Shown here piece after piece: positions 7,447 to 16,410 of a stretch of DNA of 64,000 bases. The stretch comes from CBDANO01 sp965197665. GTDB taxonomy: Bacteria; Chloroflexota; Dehalococcoidia; Lucifugimonadales; UBA3495. The notes beneath the pieces are model-generated. The model had not been told where the DNA came from and made no database searches. It was given only the letters and a program-made list of their open reading frames with translations. The stretch's first letter is position 1. Each line of letters opens with the position of its first letter. The position numbers and the translations under genes are program-made. The stretch is taken from the NCBI GenBank assembly GCA_965197665.1, contig CBDANO010000005.1, forward strand, positions 1,468,680 to 1,532,679, given 5' to 3'.

Positions 7447-8697
7447 ATGACGCAACAATTCACCTGCCCCTTCGACACCGCCGACCGGGTGCCGATGGAG
7501 GTCATCGCCAACCCGTACCCCATCTATTCCGACATGCGGACTCAAGACCCGGTCCACTGGAACGAGCCCGTCGGGACTTGGGTCTTGACCCGCTACAGCG
7601 ACGTTATCGAGACCTTGCGGGACCGGCGCATGTCGGTGGACCGGATCTCCGCTTACTCCGACCGTATCCCGGAGCCGATGCAGGAGAAAATAGCCCCTAT
7701 ACTGCACATTTTCTCCGATATGATGTTGTTATCGGACCCCCCGAAGCATACCAGGCTTCGCTCTCTAGCCAACAAAGCTTTTACGCCCCGCGTGGTGGAT
7801 AACATGCGGTCCCACATCCAGGACATCGTCGACCAGTCCTTGGATGCCGTCGAGGGCGCGGGCCGGATGGACGTGATCAATGACTTGGCCTATCCGTTGC
7901 CGGTCCGGGTAATTTGCGAGATGCTGGGAGTGGCGCCAGAGGACCAAGACCAATTCAAAGAGTGGACCGACCACCTAGCCATCTTCTTGGGGGACATTCG
8001 CCGCGCCGCCCAGCACGTCGAGGTCGCTCAGCGAAGCGCGCTGGATATGATCGAGTGCTTGAAGGAAATCATCAAGGAGTGCCGTCAGAACCCCAGAGAC
8101 GACCTGATCAGCGCCCTGGTTGCTGCCGAAGAGCAGGGCGACACCTTCAGTCAGGATGAGCTTTACTCTATGTTCGTCCTGCTTCAGATCGGCGGCCACG
8201 AGACCACCACCAACCTGATCGGAAACGGCCTGCTGGCCCTGCTCCAAAACCCGGACCAGCTGCTGAAACTCAGGAACAATCCGGCCTTGCTGGAGACGGC
8301 CGTCGAGGAGTTACTGCGTTACCACAGCCCAATTCAAGCCACCGCCCGCATCGCCACGGAAGACCTGGAAATCGGCGGGAAACCCATTTCCGCCGGGCAG
8401 TATATCTCTACATATCTAGCGGCGGCCAACCGCGATCCTGACCAGTTCCCCGATCCCGACCGCTTGGACATCACCAGGCAGGAAAACCGCCACTTGGCCT
8501 TCTCCTTTGGGCCCCATTTTTGCTTGGGGGCGGCCTTAGCGCGGCTGGAAGGACAGATCGCCATCGGCACCGTGCTGCGGCGCATGCCCCAGCTACGGCT
8601 CGAGCCTCCCCTGTCCGTAGAAGCCCCGTTGGAGGAGTTCCGCTGGCGGGACAACCCGGTCTTCCACGGCCTGGAATCCTTGCCCGTTGCTTTCTAA
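7447..8697 (+). CDS. Cytochrome P450
   Basis: A soluble bacterial class I P450 of 416 residues. The I-helix oxygen-activation motif GGHETTTN is near residue 245, the K-helix ExxR is in EELLRYHSP, and the haem-binding loop is FSFGPHFCLGAALA with the axial thiolate at C359. It would hydroxylate an unknown small molecule using electrons from a ferredoxin/reductase pair not encoded nearby. It lies 85 bases after the lipoprotein gene, so cotranscription is possible. ATG start with GAGGA upstream. Opposes the next gene (tail to tail, 8 bases). Confidence 0.95.
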   Translation: MTQQFTCPFDTADRVPMEVIANPYPIYSDMRTQDPVHWNEPVGTWVLTRYSDVIETLRDRRMSVDRISAYSDRIPEPMQEKIAPILHIFSDMMLLSDPPKHTRLRSLANKAFTPRVVDNMRSHIQDIVDQSLDAVEGAGRMDVINDLAYPLPVRVICEMLGVAPEDQDQFKEWTDHLAIFLGDIRRAAQHVEVAQRSALDMIECLKEIIKECRQNPRDDLISALVAAEEQGDTFSQDELYSMFVLLQIGGHETTTNLIGNGLLALLQNPDQLLKLRNNPALLETAVEELLRYHSPIQATARIATEDLEIGGKPISAGQYISTYLAAANRDPDQFPDPDRLDITRQENRHLAFSFGPHFCLGAALARLEGQIAIGTVLRRMPQLRLEPPLSVEAPLEEFRWRDNPVFHGLESLPVAF

Positions 8698-8705
8698 ACC
8701 CGCGG

Positions 8706-10259
8706 CTAGTCGGTCGCCGGCCTCCGGAACCGCTTGCCCAGCGCCACCAGGAACATGACGCTTTTGCCTTGGGCATGGGGCGAGAAGAAGCTGGTGACCG
8801 CGTCGTCATAGAAAGTAAGCCCGGTGGCCCCCAGCTTCTGAGCATAGGCGGCCAGATATGCCCGGCCCGCGGAGATGCTGGCTTCCAGTTGTGCGGCCCG
8901 GTAGCCCCGGTTACCCAAGCGCTCCAGGATCGGTCCCAACTCCGCCATGTAAAAGACGTTAACGCTGGCATCGGCGGGGAGGGCTTGGTTCAAGCCCAGA
9001 TAGCCCGAATGCGGCCGGAACTCCCCTTCCGTCAGCAACTCCAGGGTATGCTCTTCCCGGTAGTATGCGTAGGTACCCGAGGCCAAGCCGTCTACCGCGT
9101 TGACGATGAGGTACATGTCGTTCAAGAACCCACCGGACGACTCAGCGAAGTCAGCCCGGATAGGGCCGCTGGCCCGCTCCAGCACCGTGGACAATTGCTC
9201 GAAGGAAATGGACTCCTGAGCGAAGCTGCGGGTTGACCCCCGGCGTTTGATGACCGTGTCGATGGAGTCCCGCGGGGCTTCAGCCGCGCCATAAGGTCTC
9301 AAAGCAACGGCGGCGCCAACAGCCGCCGCCCTTCGTTGCGGGCCACGGCGGTCCCGCCAAGCCGCGGCCTCTTCGCCGGTGGCTAGTGAAGAGGCGTCGT
9401 GCATTTCCCTGATGGCGGGAAAGTCAATTTCATCCTCCGAGATAGGTTCGACGGTCAGCCCCAGCGGGCCGGCGGAGGGAGGAGGAACATCCTCCTCCGA
9501 GGACAGTCGGGGCCCATTCCCCAAAGCAATCAGCGCCACGGCAACCTCCCGGTTGGCGTCCAAGTCCAACAACCGGTTCACCGAGTCATCCACGAAGCCC
9601 AGGACCACACCGGCCGGCAGGTCATTGGCCGAGGACATGGCGAGTGTATTGGCCAGGATGGTGCCGCAGTCCCAGTAGGTATGACGGTACTCTCGGGCTT
9701 GATACTTGCAGGAGTTGCGCCAGAAGGTGTCGGTGCAAACAACTATGGCGGGAGCGTTCATCACGCTGGGGTCCCGGCCGGTAGCCTCCCTCAATACGGC
9801 CCGGTAATCACCCTTGCGCAAGGGTTTTAACGCCGTTTCCTTAGCGTCAAAGTGGTAGACTCCCGCTTCCAGCCCCGGAAGGCCGCCGCAGACGACGTAC
9901 AACTCGATGTGAAACAAAGCGCCGGTACACGCCGCGGCCCGAAAGGCCATTTCGCCCCAGGGATATTTGATGGTCTTGGTGATTCCGGCGGAGTAATAGA
10001 GAATCTTGGTCAGCGCCGCTAGGTCGGGTACTTGGTCTGCCGTCGAGGGGGCAATGTTGGTGGATGCCGCGGAAAGGGCGGGCATTTCCGAGGGGCCGCT
10101 GTCATCAGGAAGCCGTACTGGTTCCGGGCCGTTGTAGATTTTGAACAAGAGGGGATTGTTCCTGGGGTCGTAGGAGTGCCAACGGTCCATCAGGGGCCCA
10201 TCGGGGTGTTTCGTCCCGTTGTGGTAATGCCACGCCGCTTGAATATCCTGATTGTTCAC
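8706..10259 (-). CDS. Tandem SagB/nitroreductase-type oxidoreductase
   Basis: A 517-residue protein with two nitroreductase-like (FMN) halves. The first half (about 1-265) begins HYHNGTKHPD and includes KYPWGEMAFRAAACTGALFHIELYVV. The second (about 325-517) begins IKRRGSTRSFAQESISFEQLSTVL and ends with a short VMFLVALG strand. This is the SagB/ThcOx layout. SagB proteins oxidise azolines made by YcaO cyclodehydratases, but no YcaO, leader peptide or peptidase is nearby, so a RiPP role is unsupported. GTG start. The second half could have a different redox role. Confidence 0.8.
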   Translation of the reverse strand: MNNQDIQAAWHYHNGTKHPDGPLMDRWHSYDPRNNPLLFKIYNGPEPVRLPDDSGPSEMPALSAASTNIAPSTADQVPDLAALTKILYYSAGITKTIKYPWGEMAFRAAACTGALFHIELYVVCGGLPGLEAGVYHFDAKETALKPLRKGDYRAVLREATGRDPSVMNAPAIVVCTDTFWRNSCKYQAREYRHTYWDCGTILANTLAMSSANDLPAGVVLGFVDDSVNRLLDLDANREVAVALIALGNGPRLSSEEDVPPPSAGPLGLTVEPISEDEIDFPAIREMHDASSLATGEEAAAWRDRRGPQRRAAAVGAAVALRPYGAAEAPRDSIDTVIKRRGSTRSFAQESISFEQLSTVLERASGPIRADFAESSGGFLNDMYLIVNAVDGLASGTYAYYREEHTLELLTEGEFRPHSGYLGLNQALPADASVNVFYMAELGPILERLGNRGYRAAQLEASISAGRAYLAAYAQKLGATGLTFYDDAVTSFFSPHAQGKSVMFLVALGKRFRRPATD

Positions 10260-10557
10260 GAGCTCTCCGAAAAAGATGTTTGGGCCACAGTTTAGCGCAC
10301 CCGTCTAGGTCTTATCGGCAAATCCCATCACCAACGCCGCCTCCCTAACCCCGTGCGGCAGCTTCTTAATCTCCGGGTCCAACCACAACGCGCCGGTTGC
10401 CCCACCCCGGCAAATTGGGTGTGGGGCGTGATTCTCCCGTCGACGCCGGGCCGATAGCAACGCCAAGCAGCGCAGGTAGATAGAGTCCGGTTGGGGCTGC
10501 AGTATTCACCTGGGTCGCCGCCGCTCCAAGGGACTCCAGAGGCAACGTTTGGGCGGG

Positions 10558-11223
10558 TTAGGCCCCATGCCGCGGCGGGGCGCCGCCGGCCAGGAACTCT
10601 TCGTAGTCATACACGATGGCGGAAGCCACGGTGGCGGCTACGTCCGGCGCGTCCAACTCCTCGTTTACCCGGTTCTTGAGCTCCAGCCACCGGTACTCCA
10701 ACTTCACCTGGGGATCAATGAGTCCTTCCGCCTCTATTACCTCGCCGGGTTTGAAGTTCAACTCGCAGGCTTGAAGGACGTTGGGGTTCTTGGGGTTCCA
10801 CAGAGGGATGCCGAACTTTCGGGCGATGATGGGCCGGTGGCTGTATATCGAGCAAGCATCGTCCACCAGCGCCGGGCAAGGTATGTGGCGGCGTCCGGCA
10901 AGCCGGCCCAAAGTGTCCCGCACTAGGCGGCTGTGGTCTTCGATGCTCTGGTTTTCATCCACCTCCGCCCCGGTCAACTCGGCAAGGTAGGCCAAGGCCT
11001 TCCGGCGCATCTCGGACCGCTCCCTTGGGCCGAGAGCTTTTACCGCCTTGGATATATAGGCGGCCTCGATGGCGCTGATGGAAAACAGTTGGGTACAGCA
11101 ACTGCTACAGCCCTTTCGGCACTGCATCCGTTCGATGAAGATGTTCCGGACCCTGTCAAACTCCCGCTCAACGTCGGCAAGCAACTCTTCATAGGTCCGG
11201 TAGATGCTTGAGAGTTCCGGCAT
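10558..11223 (-). CDS. YkgJ-type cysteine-cluster protein
   Basis: A 221-residue protein with the zinc/iron-binding Cys pattern of the YkgJ/UPF0153 family: CRKGCSSCC at about residues 35-43 and CPALVDDACSIYSHRP near 115-130, the latter followed by RKFG. The first half is helical. The biochemical function of the family is not established. It lies 57 bases downstream of the D-aminoacylase-like gene with a strong palindrome in between. No clear ribosome site precedes the ATG at 11223. Confidence 0.75.
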   Translation of the reverse strand: MPELSSIYRTYEELLADVEREFDRVRNIFIERMQCRKGCSSCCTQLFSISAIEAAYISKAVKALGPRERSEMRRKALAYLAELTGAEVDENQSIEDHSRLVRDTLGRLAGRRHIPCPALVDDACSIYSHRPIIARKFGIPLWNPKNPNVLQACELNFKPGEVIEAEGLIDPQVKLEYRWLELKNRVNEELDAPDVAATVASAIVYDYEEFLAGGAPPRHGA

Positions 11224-11234
11224 GTTTTGGGTCC

Positions 11235-11256
11235 GGGCCCCAAAAATTTGGGGCCC
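11235..11256. repeat. Perfect inverted repeat between two minus-strand genes
   Basis: GGGCCCCAAA/TTTGGGGCCC, 10-bp arms separated by AA. No U tract follows on the minus strand, so it is not a standard terminator for the upstream gene. It may be an mRNA-stabilising or processing hairpin. Confidence 0.5.
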
Positions 11257-11280
11257 TTTCGCTCTTGGAATCGACAGCGG

Positions 11281-13125
11281 CTACCGGTTGACCATATCGT
11301 AGCTTCGGAGCAGCTTGCCCGGGGTTGCGCCGGTGCACACCGTCCCTTCGGTGAAGGTCACTTCTCCGTTGACTATGGTGTAGCGGATGCCCTTGGCCTT
11401 CTGGATAATGCGGCGCTCCCCGCCCGGGAAATCGTTGTCATAGACCGCGCTGTCATACTGCAAGCCCAACTTGTCCAGATCGTAGACGATGATGTCGGCC
11501 GCCATTCCCTCTCGCAACATGCCGCGGTCCGTAAACCCGGCGATCCAGGCCGGCAAGCCGCTTATCTTGTGGTGGGCCTTCTCCAGCGACATGGTTTCCC
11601 GGTCTCTGGCCCACATGGCCAACATGTGCACCGGCCAAGTGCCCACGGTGAGATAGCGGACGTGAGCGCCGCCATCGGATACTGCCGGGTGGGTGTAGGG
11701 ATGGTTCAGGATCTCCTTGACCGCGGCGTCATCCGTACCCGTTGTGGGGTCGGTGGAGAACTCGGTCAACAGGTCTTCGTCCAAGGCCAAGTCCAGCATA
11801 GCGTCCATGGGGTGCTTGCCCGTGGCTTCAGCCAACTCCGCGATGTTCATGCCTTCATACTCGAGGTTGGAGTCCTTGCGGACCTCGACCACGCGCATTT
11901 TGGACCAGTTGGACGCCACGTCGGCGGCGACGCCCAGCCCGGACCAAGACCCCACGTCCTGCCGCATCCGGTCGCGCACGCCGGGAGTGTTCAGCTTGGC
12001 AATCCGCTCCTCCGGGGTACCCACGAAGGGATCGATCCAGTTGGGCATAGCATCGAAGCCATTGTATTCCGCCAACTCGAACACCGGGGACACGGGGACG
12101 CCGGAAGTTTGAGCAAACATCGTGGCCCCTTCGGCGCGGGCCCTCTCCAGGAAGGCCAACTGCTCTTTGTACCTTTCCGGGTCCTGCTCGCTGTAAGCCA
12201 CGGCACCCCACTGGAGGGGCCTCCCCGAAGCCTTGCACATCTCGATGAGGAAGTTGTCCCGGCCCTCTCCTCGGACGTCGCCCTCCACCGGGTCGAATTG
12301 AAGGGCGCTGGCGCCGGCTTGCCCATTTGTACCCCCGATACCCGCGCCCCCTAGCAGGTCGACTTCTCCGGGAGGGAGCGGCCGTTCCGCTTGGCCCCTG
12401 GTCCAGCCGATGCTGCCTATGCCGAACTCGGCCATAGTCTCGGCCAAGGCCAGGTACTCGGCGTTGGAGGCTACCTGGCTGGGAATGAAGCGCCCGTCAT
12501 CCGGCCGGTTGAGAAGGGTCTTCATTGAAGACCAGCCGAAAGCCCCCGCGCCCATAGCTTCGTGCAGGATGGCCTTCATTTGAGTGATTTCTTTTTCCGT
12601 GGCGTCGACCCTTTCCCTGGAGTCCTCCACCCCCAGGACATAGAGTCGCAAGGGATTGAAGGGCACCAACGCCCCCACGTTGACTCCCAAAGGCTTGCGG
12701 GACAGGCTGTCCATCCATTGGGGGAAAGTTTCCCAGTCCCAGGTCAAGCCAAGCTCCATGGTCCGCAGCGGAATGGCCTCGATCCTGGTCAGCAAGCGCA
12801 TCGCGCCCTCTCTGTCCTCCGGCTTGCACGGCGCGAACCCGAACCCGCATTGGCCAATAGCTACGGAGGTAACCCCGTGCCAACCGGACATGGTGGCGTA
12901 CGGGTCCCAATTGAGTTGGAGGTCGTAGTGGTTATGCAAGTCCACCGCGCCGGGAGCGACTATGCACCCAGTGGCGTCTATCTCCTCTTTGGCCGAACCG
13001 TGGATACGACCACTGATCATAGCGATCTTGCCATTTTTGATGGCTATGTCGCCCCGAAAAGCGGGGGTGCCTCCGGTGCCGTCGATAATCGTCCCGTTTC
13101 GAATGATCTTATCGAATTCCGGCAT
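11281..13125 (-). CDS. D-aminoacylase / N-acyl-D-amino-acid deacylase family amidohydrolase
   Basis: A 614-residue amidohydrolase of the D-aminoacylase (AmidohydroL_3) type. The N-terminal beta-sandwich starts DKIIRNGTIIDGTG; the metal ligands HxH are at H64 and H66 (VDLHNHYD); and the Cys ligand typical of D-aminoacylases is kept at C93 (IGQCGFG). The late motif SDGGAHVRY carries the catalytic Asp region. Such enzymes release D-amino acids or related products from N-acyl compounds. ATG with GGGAG upstream. It is longer than the two other family members in the window (523 and 524 residues) and only distantly like them. Confidence 0.85.
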   Translation of the reverse strand: MPEFDKIIRNGTIIDGTGGTPAFRGDIAIKNGKIAMISGRIHGSAKEEIDATGCIVAPGAVDLHNHYDLQLNWDPYATMSGWHGVTSVAIGQCGFGFAPCKPEDREGAMRLLTRIEAIPLRTMELGLTWDWETFPQWMDSLSRKPLGVNVGALVPFNPLRLYVLGVEDSRERVDATEKEITQMKAILHEAMGAGAFGWSSMKTLLNRPDDGRFIPSQVASNAEYLALAETMAEFGIGSIGWTRGQAERPLPPGEVDLLGGAGIGGTNGQAGASALQFDPVEGDVRGEGRDNFLIEMCKASGRPLQWGAVAYSEQDPERYKEQLAFLERARAEGATMFAQTSGVPVSPVFELAEYNGFDAMPNWIDPFVGTPEERIAKLNTPGVRDRMRQDVGSWSGLGVAADVASNWSKMRVVEVRKDSNLEYEGMNIAELAEATGKHPMDAMLDLALDEDLLTEFSTDPTTGTDDAAVKEILNHPYTHPAVSDGGAHVRYLTVGTWPVHMLAMWARDRETMSLEKAHHKISGLPAWIAGFTDRGMLREGMAADIIVYDLDKLGLQYDSAVYDNDFPGGERRIIQKAKGIRYTIVNGEVTFTEGTVCTGATPGKLLRSYDMVNR

Positions 13126-13206
13126 GTTATCTCCCTCTCATGGCTGTTGAACATTGATTCCGGCTGCGGACATTGTATCAGGGCAATCCCCAAGGTCAAG
13201 TGCTTG

Positions 13207-13647
13207 CTACCGGTTATCCAAGGGCCGGTCTTGGGGCGAGGCGTACCCGGTCAAGCCCGCCTCAGATTGGAATCCCGAGGTCGCCCCTTTTACTCTGGAT
13301 TGAACGGTTTCTGGCCCGTGGGCCGGGAAGATGAACAGCACCCTGGCCGGGGCGTCGGAGCGGTTGACGAAGCCGTGAGTGGCCCCGGCCGGGGCTAGCA
13401 CCGAATCTCCGGGGCCTATGGTTGCTCTCTCCAGGCCAAGAATCGCGTCGAGGCTGCCTTCTAGAACGACCATCGCCTCCTCGGTGTTGGGGTGAATATG
13501 CGTGGGCAGGCGCGTACTTGGGGCGATGGTCACCTCCTTGATCTCCAGGGACTGTGTTCCCCGTTTCCCATCCACAACCTCCAGCATTTCATGACCGGGG
13601 GACGCGCTTTCCCCGCTGGTCATGTCTCGCTTCCTGATGATTGGCAT
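13207..13647 (-). CDS. Cupin-domain protein
   Basis: A 146-residue single-domain cupin. Motif 1 is THIHPNTEEAMVVLEG (two His and Glu metal ligands) near residue 49, and motif 2 is PAGATHGFVN near residue 91. It is likely a metal-dependent small-molecule binding protein, isomerase or dioxygenase-like enzyme; the substrate cannot be told. Strong AGGAGGGT ribosome site before ATG 13647. Encoded 81 bases upstream of the D-aminoacylase-like gene on the same strand, so they may form an operon. Confidence 0.85.
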   Translation of the reverse strand: MPIIRKRDMTSGESASPGHEMLEVVDGKRGTQSLEIKEVTIAPSTRLPTHIHPNTEEAMVVLEGSLDAILGLERATIGPGDSVLAPAGATHGFVNRSDAPARVLFIFPAHGPETVQSRVKGATSGFQSEAGLTGYASPQDRPLDNR

Positions 13648-14170
13648 AGACCCTCCTATCGCCCGGCGTAGGAGCTTAACGGCGTTGGCCCAATCCCGCG
13701 TCCACTATAGCCGCTTGATTTGGCCGGTACCGGATAGCTAATCTCCCGGGCAGGTAATCTCATTGTAGTCCCATACGCCAGTCTCAACCGGCGCCTCGAA
13801 TCACGAAAATAGCATTTACCGAGGGACCGCATAGTGGATTATAAGATGATACTCCCTGCCAAGGAAGGGCTATCGAAAGCGGGGACAATCGCATTATATA
13901 TCGTTCCTAATGGAAGTTGTGGAGCAGCGCTCCGGTTACCCCCGAAGGATGAAACCTGCCTTTCCCACGGCGATGACAAGCGGGTGGGCCCGAAACCACA
14001 GACGGCAGGGCCTTTCCACTGTCTCCCTTAAAGGCAACGTTATTCGACGATGTTGCCCGCCTAAAAGGCGTCTTTCGACGCATCCTTGACCGGCAATGAG
14101 GCGGCGAGTACACTCCACGTCACGAGAGTAAAGCACCGCAACCGGACCGCATAGTCAAAGGAGGTCAGAG
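13648..14170. other. Divergent intergenic region
   Basis: Separates the cupin gene (minus) from the amidohydrolase gene (plus). No open frame with a ribosome site or recognisable motif. A GGAGGT ribosome site lies at its right edge. Both promoters should lie here but none stands out. Confidence 0.4.
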
Positions 14171-15289
14171 ATGGCGGGATATCGAGTTATTTCCTCCGAC
14201 AACCACATAATGGAGCCGCCGGACCTGTGGGCCAAACGCATCGAGGCCAAGTACCGGGACCGCCGTCCTCAGTTGGTGACTATGGAGGGAGGGCAGGCCT
14301 GGGTCTGCGAGGGAAACGAAGGCAACAGCCCCGGACAAGGGTCCCAGCCCGGGGTCAGGTTCGAGAGCCAAGAGGAGTTGGCCCGAATAGACTTCTTCGA
14401 AAACGTTAGACCGGGCGGCTACATTCCCGACGACCACATCAAAGACATGGATACCGACGGTATCGACGTTAGCATAATCTACCCTTCCGCCGGCCTTGTC
14501 ATGTACGGGAGAGTCCCTGACGGCGATTTGTTGAGTGCGGTGTTCCGGGCGTACAACGACTTCGTCGGCGAGTTTTGCCAGCCCTACCCGAAACGGTTGG
14601 GCGGTATCGCCATGATCAACGTGGACGACGTGCAGGTTGCGGTTAACGAGTTGCGGCGCTGCCGCGCCATGGGCTTCGTGGGCGGCATGATTACCGTCTA
14701 TCCCCCGGAGGGCCGGAGGTACGATTCCCCGGAATATGACCCCTTGTGGGCGACGGCCCAAGACTTGGAGATGCCCCTGAGCCTTCACGCCGCCACCAAC
14801 CGGTGGGGTTCGGGTGAAGCATTCCAACTCAAAGAAACCGCCAGGCTGGCCCATTTGTGCAACATGGACATGGGGGTCAGAATGTCCTTGGCCGACATGA
14901 TTTACAGCGGGGTGTTCGAGCGCTATCCCAAGTTGCAGATCGGCGCCGTTGAACACGAGCTTTCGTGGGCCCCCCACTTTCTGGACCGGCTGGACTATAA
15001 CTACTTGGAGCGGCCCGCGGGGTGGGAAGGGTACCGCTACAAAGAGAACATGCTGCCCAGCGACTACTTCCATCGCAACGTATTTCTAGGCTTCCAGGAA
15101 GACGCCCTGGGCATCCAGCTACGCCACATCATCGGGGTAGACTCCCTTCAGTGGGGCTCGGACTACCCTCACCACGAGTCCACCTTCCCCAGAAGCCTGG
15201 AAATCCTGGAAGAGATCCTGGCCGACTGCACCGAGGAAGAAAAAGCAAAGATCGCCGGAGGGAACGCGGCCCGGGTATACCAGATGTAA
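14171..15289 (+). CDS. Amidohydrolase-2 family TIM-barrel metal-dependent hydrolase
   Basis: A 372-residue protein of COG2159 (the amidohydrolase 2 / aminocarboxymuconate-semialdehyde decarboxylase group). The N-terminus VISSDNHIMEPPDLW carries one His of the usual HxH site (here DNH); other metal and active-site candidates are SLHAA, GAVEHELSW and the terminal SDYPHHEST. The family hydrolyses or decarboxylates cyclic and aromatic carboxylates. GGAGGT precedes the ATG. A single-gene transcript seems likely. Substrate unknown. Confidence 0.85.
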   Translation: MAGYRVISSDNHIMEPPDLWAKRIEAKYRDRRPQLVTMEGGQAWVCEGNEGNSPGQGSQPGVRFESQEELARIDFFENVRPGGYIPDDHIKDMDTDGIDVSIIYPSAGLVMYGRVPDGDLLSAVFRAYNDFVGEFCQPYPKRLGGIAMINVDDVQVAVNELRRCRAMGFVGGMITVYPPEGRRYDSPEYDPLWATAQDLEMPLSLHAATNRWGSGEAFQLKETARLAHLCNMDMGVRMSLADMIYSGVFERYPKLQIGAVEHELSWAPHFLDRLDYNYLERPAGWEGYRYKENMLPSDYFHRNVFLGFQEDALGIQLRHIIGVDSLQWGSDYPHHESTFPRSLEILEEILADCTEEEKAKIAGGNAARVYQM

Positions 15290-15483
15290 CGGGCTGCCAA
15301 GCGGCGGTTCCGGAGTAACCGGTAAGACCGGTAACTATGCTAGACCCAAGAGTGCAGACCGCTCGGGGAGTCATCCGGGAACCTTCCGCTGTCAACGCTT
15401 AGTATTCGACTGTGGGATTTCGACTACACTCGCTACTACGCAACCTTCCAAGTCGGGGGTAATGTTCAGACTTGAGGGGATGA

Positions 15484-15508
15484 ACTCGGTTCCCGCCGAG
15501 TGTTTTGT
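15484..15508 (+). terminator. Putative intrinsic terminator
   Basis: ACTCGG-TTCCCG-CCGAGT stem-loop followed by GTTTTGT, about 195 bases after the amidohydrolase-2 stop. Short stem, so moderate support. Confidence 0.4.
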
Positions 15509-15612
15509 ATCTGATGGATCATCCTCCAACAGTCGAAAAGCTCATAGATGTCCCTACACGTTACGACTTACGTCGAGGGACAAGTGCAGACACTAGCCAA
15601 CAATGCTGAATA

Positions 15613-15633
15613 CTGCGGGCTTAAGACCCGCAG
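15613..15633 (-). terminator. Putative terminator after the antitoxin gene
   Basis: A perfect 7-bp stem CTGCGGG/CCCGCAG with a 7-base loop, 17 bases after the antitoxin stop. Only a weak TATT follows on the minus strand. Confidence 0.4.
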
Positions 15634-15649
15634 AACCGGCGGAAGTGCT

Positions 15650-15937
15650 CTATACAGTGATCCGTAGTTTCATCCCCAAGGCACGGGTGATTCGCATCAC
15701 CGTGGCGAAGGAGGGGTTGCCAGCTTCAGACAGAGCCTTATAAAGGCCCTTCCGGGTGATTCCAATATCAAGGGCCAAGCGGCTCATGTTTTGGGCCCGC
15801 GCGATATCGTTCAGGGCTGCGCGAATCAAACTACCATCGCCCGGGTCCTCTTCGGCCGCTGCTTCGAGATAGAAACAGGCGTCCTCTTTGGTGCGCAGGC
15901 GGTCCGTCACATCCCATTTAGTAAATGTTTCAGCCAT
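15650..15937 (-). CDS. HigA-like antitoxin (addiction-module antidote, HTH)
   Basis: A 95-residue DNA-binding antitoxin of the COG3636 type. The first part has the usual ACFYLEAAAEEDPGDGSLIRAALNDIARAQNMSRLA; a helix-turn-helix follows (GITRKGLYKALSEAGNPSFATVMRITRALG). It neutralises the adjacent RelE/HigB-type toxin and usually represses the operon. GAGGT precedes the ATG; the gap to the toxin stop is 3 bases. The antitoxin looks intact although its toxin does not. Confidence 0.9.
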   Translation of the reverse strand: MAETFTKWDVTDRLRTKEDACFYLEAAAEEDPGDGSLIRAALNDIARAQNMSRLALDIGITRKGLYKALSEAGNPSFATVMRITRALGMKLRITV

Positions 15938-15940
15938 AGT

Positions 15941-16231
15941 CTACCTCTCTTTTGCTATCCGTTTGGCTCGTGCAATATCACGCTCTTGGCTATCCTTGTC
16001 ACCGCCACAGAGGAGTACAACAAGGGCCTCCCCTTCGCGGATGAAATACAAGCGGTACCCAGGCCCGTAGTGAATACGCATCTCGAATACTCCGTCGCCT
16101 ACAGATTGAGCATCGCCGATGTGGCCCATCGAAACCCTTCTCAAGCGGGCATCTATCCTGGCGATTGCCCACCGGTCTCGTAAGCTGTCAACTCACCGCT
16201 TGAAGGTCCCGCTTTCGATTATTTCTATCAT
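15941..16231 (-). pseudogene. HigB/RelE-type toxin with an early in-frame stop
   Basis: The frame from ATG 16231 reads MIEIIESGTFKR, then TGA (16195-16193), then VDSLRDRWAIARIDARLRRVSMGH and on through the family signature FEMRIHYGPGYRLYF and CGGDKDSQERDIARAK. Relatives have Trp at the stop position (FxxWLxxLRD), so TGG to TGA is the simplest change. The remaining 84 codons are intact, with no frameshift. A shortened product could start at the in-frame TTG near 16144, but it would lack the first helix. Either a recent inactivation or a sequencing error. Confidence 0.8.
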
Positions 16232-16237
16232 GCCTTC

Positions 16238-16266
16238 ATTGTATACTGTAGTACCTATACTGTCAA
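16238..16266 (-). promoter_or_regulatory. Toxin-antitoxin promoter with repeated operator motif
   Basis: On the minus strand TTGACA (16266-16261), a 17-base spacer, then TACAAT (16243-16238). The spacer region carries two direct copies of ACAGTATA 14 bases apart, overlapping the promoter, which fits autorepression by the antitoxin. Predicted transcription starts at about the toxin ATG, so the mRNA may be leaderless. Confidence 0.6.
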
Positions 16267-16356
16267 CGGGAGCGGTGAATAACGACACCTAGCGAAGGTA
16301 GAGAGCCCGTTGAGTTGACCATCCAGAAATTGGATGTGGGCCTGCAGACTAGCAAT

Positions 16357-16410
16357 CGCACCGCCTTTGGGAAGGACGCCTTGGTAGCCGTCCTTCCCAA
16401 AGGCGGTGCG
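16357..16410. repeat. Perfect 22-bp stem-loop
   Basis: Arms 16357-16378 and 16389-16410 are exactly complementary, with a 10-base loop CCTTGGTAGC. The left arm starts CGCACCGCC and ends AAGGACG. No T tract follows on either side. It lies in the divergent region between the toxin-antitoxin pair and the gene at 16602. Confidence 0.75.

Larger units (their letters stand above)
15290..15649. other. Intergenic region between convergent genes
   Basis: No gene seen. It contains two hairpins that could end the flanking transcripts (15484-15508 for the plus strand, 15613-15633 for the minus strand). Confidence 0.5.

Noticed and set aside
11227..12354. 375-codon plus-strand open frame opposite the D-aminoacylase-like gene
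   Set aside because: It mirrors third-codon GC bias of the real minus-strand gene and matches no family.
15941..16195. TGA read as tryptophan in the toxin gene (alternative genetic code)
   Set aside because: TGA ends many other genes in the window, including sdh-neighbourhood and cas genes, so a code change is excluded.
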